From: a bacterium
Lineage (GTDB): Bacteria > Zhuqueibacterota > Zhuqueibacteria > Oleimicrobiales > Geothermoviventaceae
NCBI GenBank assembly: GCA_028275345.1
Contig: JAPWUV010000001.1
Span: 248,001 to 312,000 of the forward strand
Direction: 5' to 3'
Length of the DNA stretch: 64,000 nt
The notes below the pieces were generated by a model. That model worked only from the letters and a program-made list of their open reading frames with translations, did not search any database and was not told where the DNA came from. Positions 62,526 to 64,000 of the stretch are shown here, piece after piece. Position numbers and translations under genes: made by a program. How positions within the stretch are numbered: the stretch's first letter is position 1; every line of letters begins with the position of its first letter.

Positions 62526-63086
62526 ATGGCGACCACCTCGGATTTCCGGAACGGCATGACCATCGTTCTGGACGGCGAGATTTGGACCATCGTGGAGTTC
62601 CTGCACGTGAACCCCGGCAAGGGGAGCGCCTTCGTCCGCACCAAGCTGAAAAACCTGAAGACGGGCCGGGTCATCGATCGCACTTTCCGATCGGGGGAGC
62701 GGGTGGAAGATGTACGGGTGGAACGAAAGGAAATGCAGTACCTGTACCAGTCGGAAGGGCATTATGCGTTCATGGATGTGGAGACGTACGAGCAGGTGAT
62801 GGTGGACGAAGAACTGGTCGGCGACAAGAAGCTCTTCCTGAAGGAGGGCCAGACGGTGGGCGTGCTCTTCAGCGGAGACACGCCGGTGGGCGTGGAGCTG
62901 CCCTTCTTCGTGGAGCTGGCGGTGGTGAAAACGGAGCCGGGTGTGCGGGGGGATACGGCTTCCGGGGGGTCGAAGCCGGCGACGCTTGAGACCGGGGCTG
63001 TGATCCAGGTGCCGCTTTTCATCGAGGAAGGCGACGTGCTGAAGGTGGACACCCGCACGGGTGAGTACATCGAGCGCGTCAGGTAG
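62526..63086 (+). CDS. efp: translation elongation factor P
   Basis: 186 aa, the normal length. EF-P binds between P and E sites of the ribosome and rescues stalling at proline runs. The three beta domains are visible: [19 protein letters not shown], then the tip loop NPGKGSAF with Lys32 (the position modified in many species), [21 protein letters not shown], and the C-terminal domain ending in [16 protein letters not shown] at 62526. The next gene starts 23 bases after its stop. The efp-accB-accC order is common in bacteria. Confidence 0.95.
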   Translation: MATTSDFRNGMTIVLDGEIWTIVEFLHVNPGKGSAFVRTKLKNLKTGRVIDRTFRSGERVEDVRVERKEMQYLYQSEGHYAFMDVETYEQVMVDEELVGDKKLFLKEGQTVGVLFSGDTPVGVELPFFVELAVVKTEPGVRGDTASGGSKPATLETGAVIQVPLFIEEGDVLKVDTRTGEYIERVR

Positions 63087-63109
63087 CGGACGCGCCCTCG
63101 GAGGGAGGC

Positions 63110-63604
63110 ATGAGAGAAGAAGAAATCCGGCGACTGATCCGGATCGTCGAAGAGAGCAACATTGCCGAGCTGGAGGTTCGCCGGTGGGGCCGCAGCGTGA
63201 GGATCCGCAAGTTCATCCCGTCCCCGACGGATGGGGATGGGGCGACGACGGTGGTTCATGCCATCCCGCAGCAAGTAGCCGCACCTGTCCCGCCGGCGGT
63301 CGCGGAACCGAAGCCGGCTCCTCCCGTGGAGGTTCCGTCGGCACCCCCTAAACCTGCTGTCCAGCTGATCGAGATCCGCTCGCCCATGGTCGGCACGTTC
63401 TACCGCGCTCCGGCGCCCGGGGCTGAGCCCTACGTGCAGGTGGGGGACATCGTTTCCCCGGGCCAAGTGCTCTGCATCATCGAGGCCATGAAGCTGATGA
63501 ATGAGATCGAATCGGAGGTCTCCGGCCGGATTGTCGAAATCTGCGTGGAGAATGCTCAGCCGGTGGAGTACAACCAGGTGCTCTTCCGCCTGGAGCCAGT
63601 GTGA
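63110..63604 (+). CDS. accB: biotin carboxyl carrier protein of acetyl-CoA carboxylase
   Basis: 164 aa. Starts [31 protein letters not shown], the standard AccB N-terminus, then a Pro/Ala-rich linker (about 55-85) and the biotinyl domain with [24 protein letters not shown] and the biotin-attachment Lys128 in [11 protein letters not shown]. It carries the carboxyl group between AccC and the carboxyltransferase in fatty-acid synthesis. ATG at 63110 after GGAGGGAGGC. Confidence 0.95.
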   Translation: MREEEIRRLIRIVEESNIAELEVRRWGRSVRIRKFIPSPTDGDGATTVVHAIPQQVAAPVPPAVAEPKPAPPVEVPSAPPKPAVQLIEIRSPMVGTFYRAPAPGAEPYVQVGDIVSPGQVLCIIEAMKLMNEIESEVSGRIVEICVENAQPVEYNQVLFRLEPV

Positions 63605-63652
63605 GGGACCGCAAACGGGACCGGGTGACGCTGGGCGCAGCAAGAGGTGGCC

Positions 63653-64000
63653 TTGATCCGGAAGGTTTTGATAGCCAATCGTGGGGAGATTGCCCTTCGC
63701 ATCATCCGCGCTTGCAAGGAGCTGGGCATCCAGACGGTGGCGGTCTATTCGGAGGCAGATGCGGAATCCCTCCCGGTGCGATTCGCGGATGAGGCCGTGT
63801 GCATTGGCCCGAGCCCCGGGCACCAGTCCTACCTGAACATCCCCCGACTCATCGCCGCAGCGGAAGTCACCAATGCTGATGCCATCCACCCGGGGTATGG
63901 TTTCCTGGCGGAAAGCGCTCGTTTCGCGGAGATCTGTGAGAATTGCGGCATCGTTTTCATCGGCCCGACTCCCGAAAGCATCGCCAAGATGGGCGACAAG
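63653..64000 (+). CDS. accC: biotin carboxylase subunit of acetyl-CoA carboxylase, 3' end outside window
   Basis: 116 codons visible. The N-terminal biotin-carboxylase domain is clear ([57 protein letters not shown]). It carboxylates the biotin on AccB using ATP and bicarbonate. TTG start at 63653, two bases after AAGAGGTGG; no in-frame ATG precedes the conserved residues. It follows accB by 48 bases in one operon. Confidence 0.93.
   Translation, partial: MIRKVLIANRGEIALRIIRACKELGIQTVAVYSEADAESLPVRFADEAVCIGPSPGHQSYLNIPRLIAAAEVTNADAIHPGYGFLAESARFAEICENCGIVFIGPTPESIAKMGDK

Overview
The window is a high-GC stretch of about 64 kb from a Gram-negative bacterium, densely packed with genes on both strands. 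LptF and LptG show an LPS-exporting envelope, and a TonB-dependent receptor and predicted outer-membrane barrels agree with that. A SprA homologue together with a metalloprotease ending in a FlgD-like/type IX sorting module points to the FCB superphylum, in a high-GC lineage outside classical Bacteroidetes (KSB1-, Zixibacteria- or Latescibacteria-like). No rRNA, marker tree or database search was available, so this placement is inference. There are no rRNA genes, recognisable tRNAs, insertion sequences, phage genes or CRISPR arrays.

Layout. 1-9.8 kb, minus strand: a partial secreted protein, then the operon sprA - M28 glutaminyl-cyclase-like lipoprotein - prmA - DUF4390-like. 10.2-12.7 kb, plus: lptF-lptG. 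12.8-17.5 kb, minus: a DUF457 membrane protein, then a four-gene operon read nikR - TonB receptor - ECF-type S component - methyltransferase. 18.3-24.2 kb: a DUF5916 outer-membrane protein, an M6-type secreted protease and an M49-like lipoprotein peptidase. 24.8-35.4 kb: a signalling cluster with a double-domain KaiC, a receiver, a PAS protein, a PAS/GAF histidine kinase, an Rcp1-like response regulator and a hybrid kinase. It is interrupted by an opposite-strand PNPOx-UbiA fusion. 35.5-44.5 kb: a CAP-domain secreted protein, an MFS transporter, a nucleotidyltransferase/left-handed-helix protein, a ceramidase-like protein, an aspartate/glutamate racemase, a small barrel and a LolA/LolB-like lipoprotein. 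44.6-59.1 kb: a degradative set comprising a DapA/NanA-type aldolase, a sodium:solute symporter, an unknown polytopic protein, a ChbG-like deacetylase, a GH38 mannosidase, two GH31-type proteins and a dipeptidase. 59.1-64 kb: a methyltransferase, a TPR lipoprotein, then efp - accB - accC (cut by the window end).

Three themes run through the window. First, many intergenic regions contain the same promoter shape, TTGnnn - exactly 17 bp - TACATT or a close variant. Second, many operon junctions overlap by 1-8 bases, which suggests translational coupling. Third, the secretion genes fit together: the SprA translocon gene is followed by a glutaminyl-cyclase-like gene, and several predicted secreted proteins have Gln as the first residue after a likely signal-peptidase site. 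The most promising less-described module is the nikR-led operon. It joins a nickel regulator, a histidine-rich TonB receptor and an orphan ECF S component, and a palindrome that could be the NikR operator lies over its own promoter.
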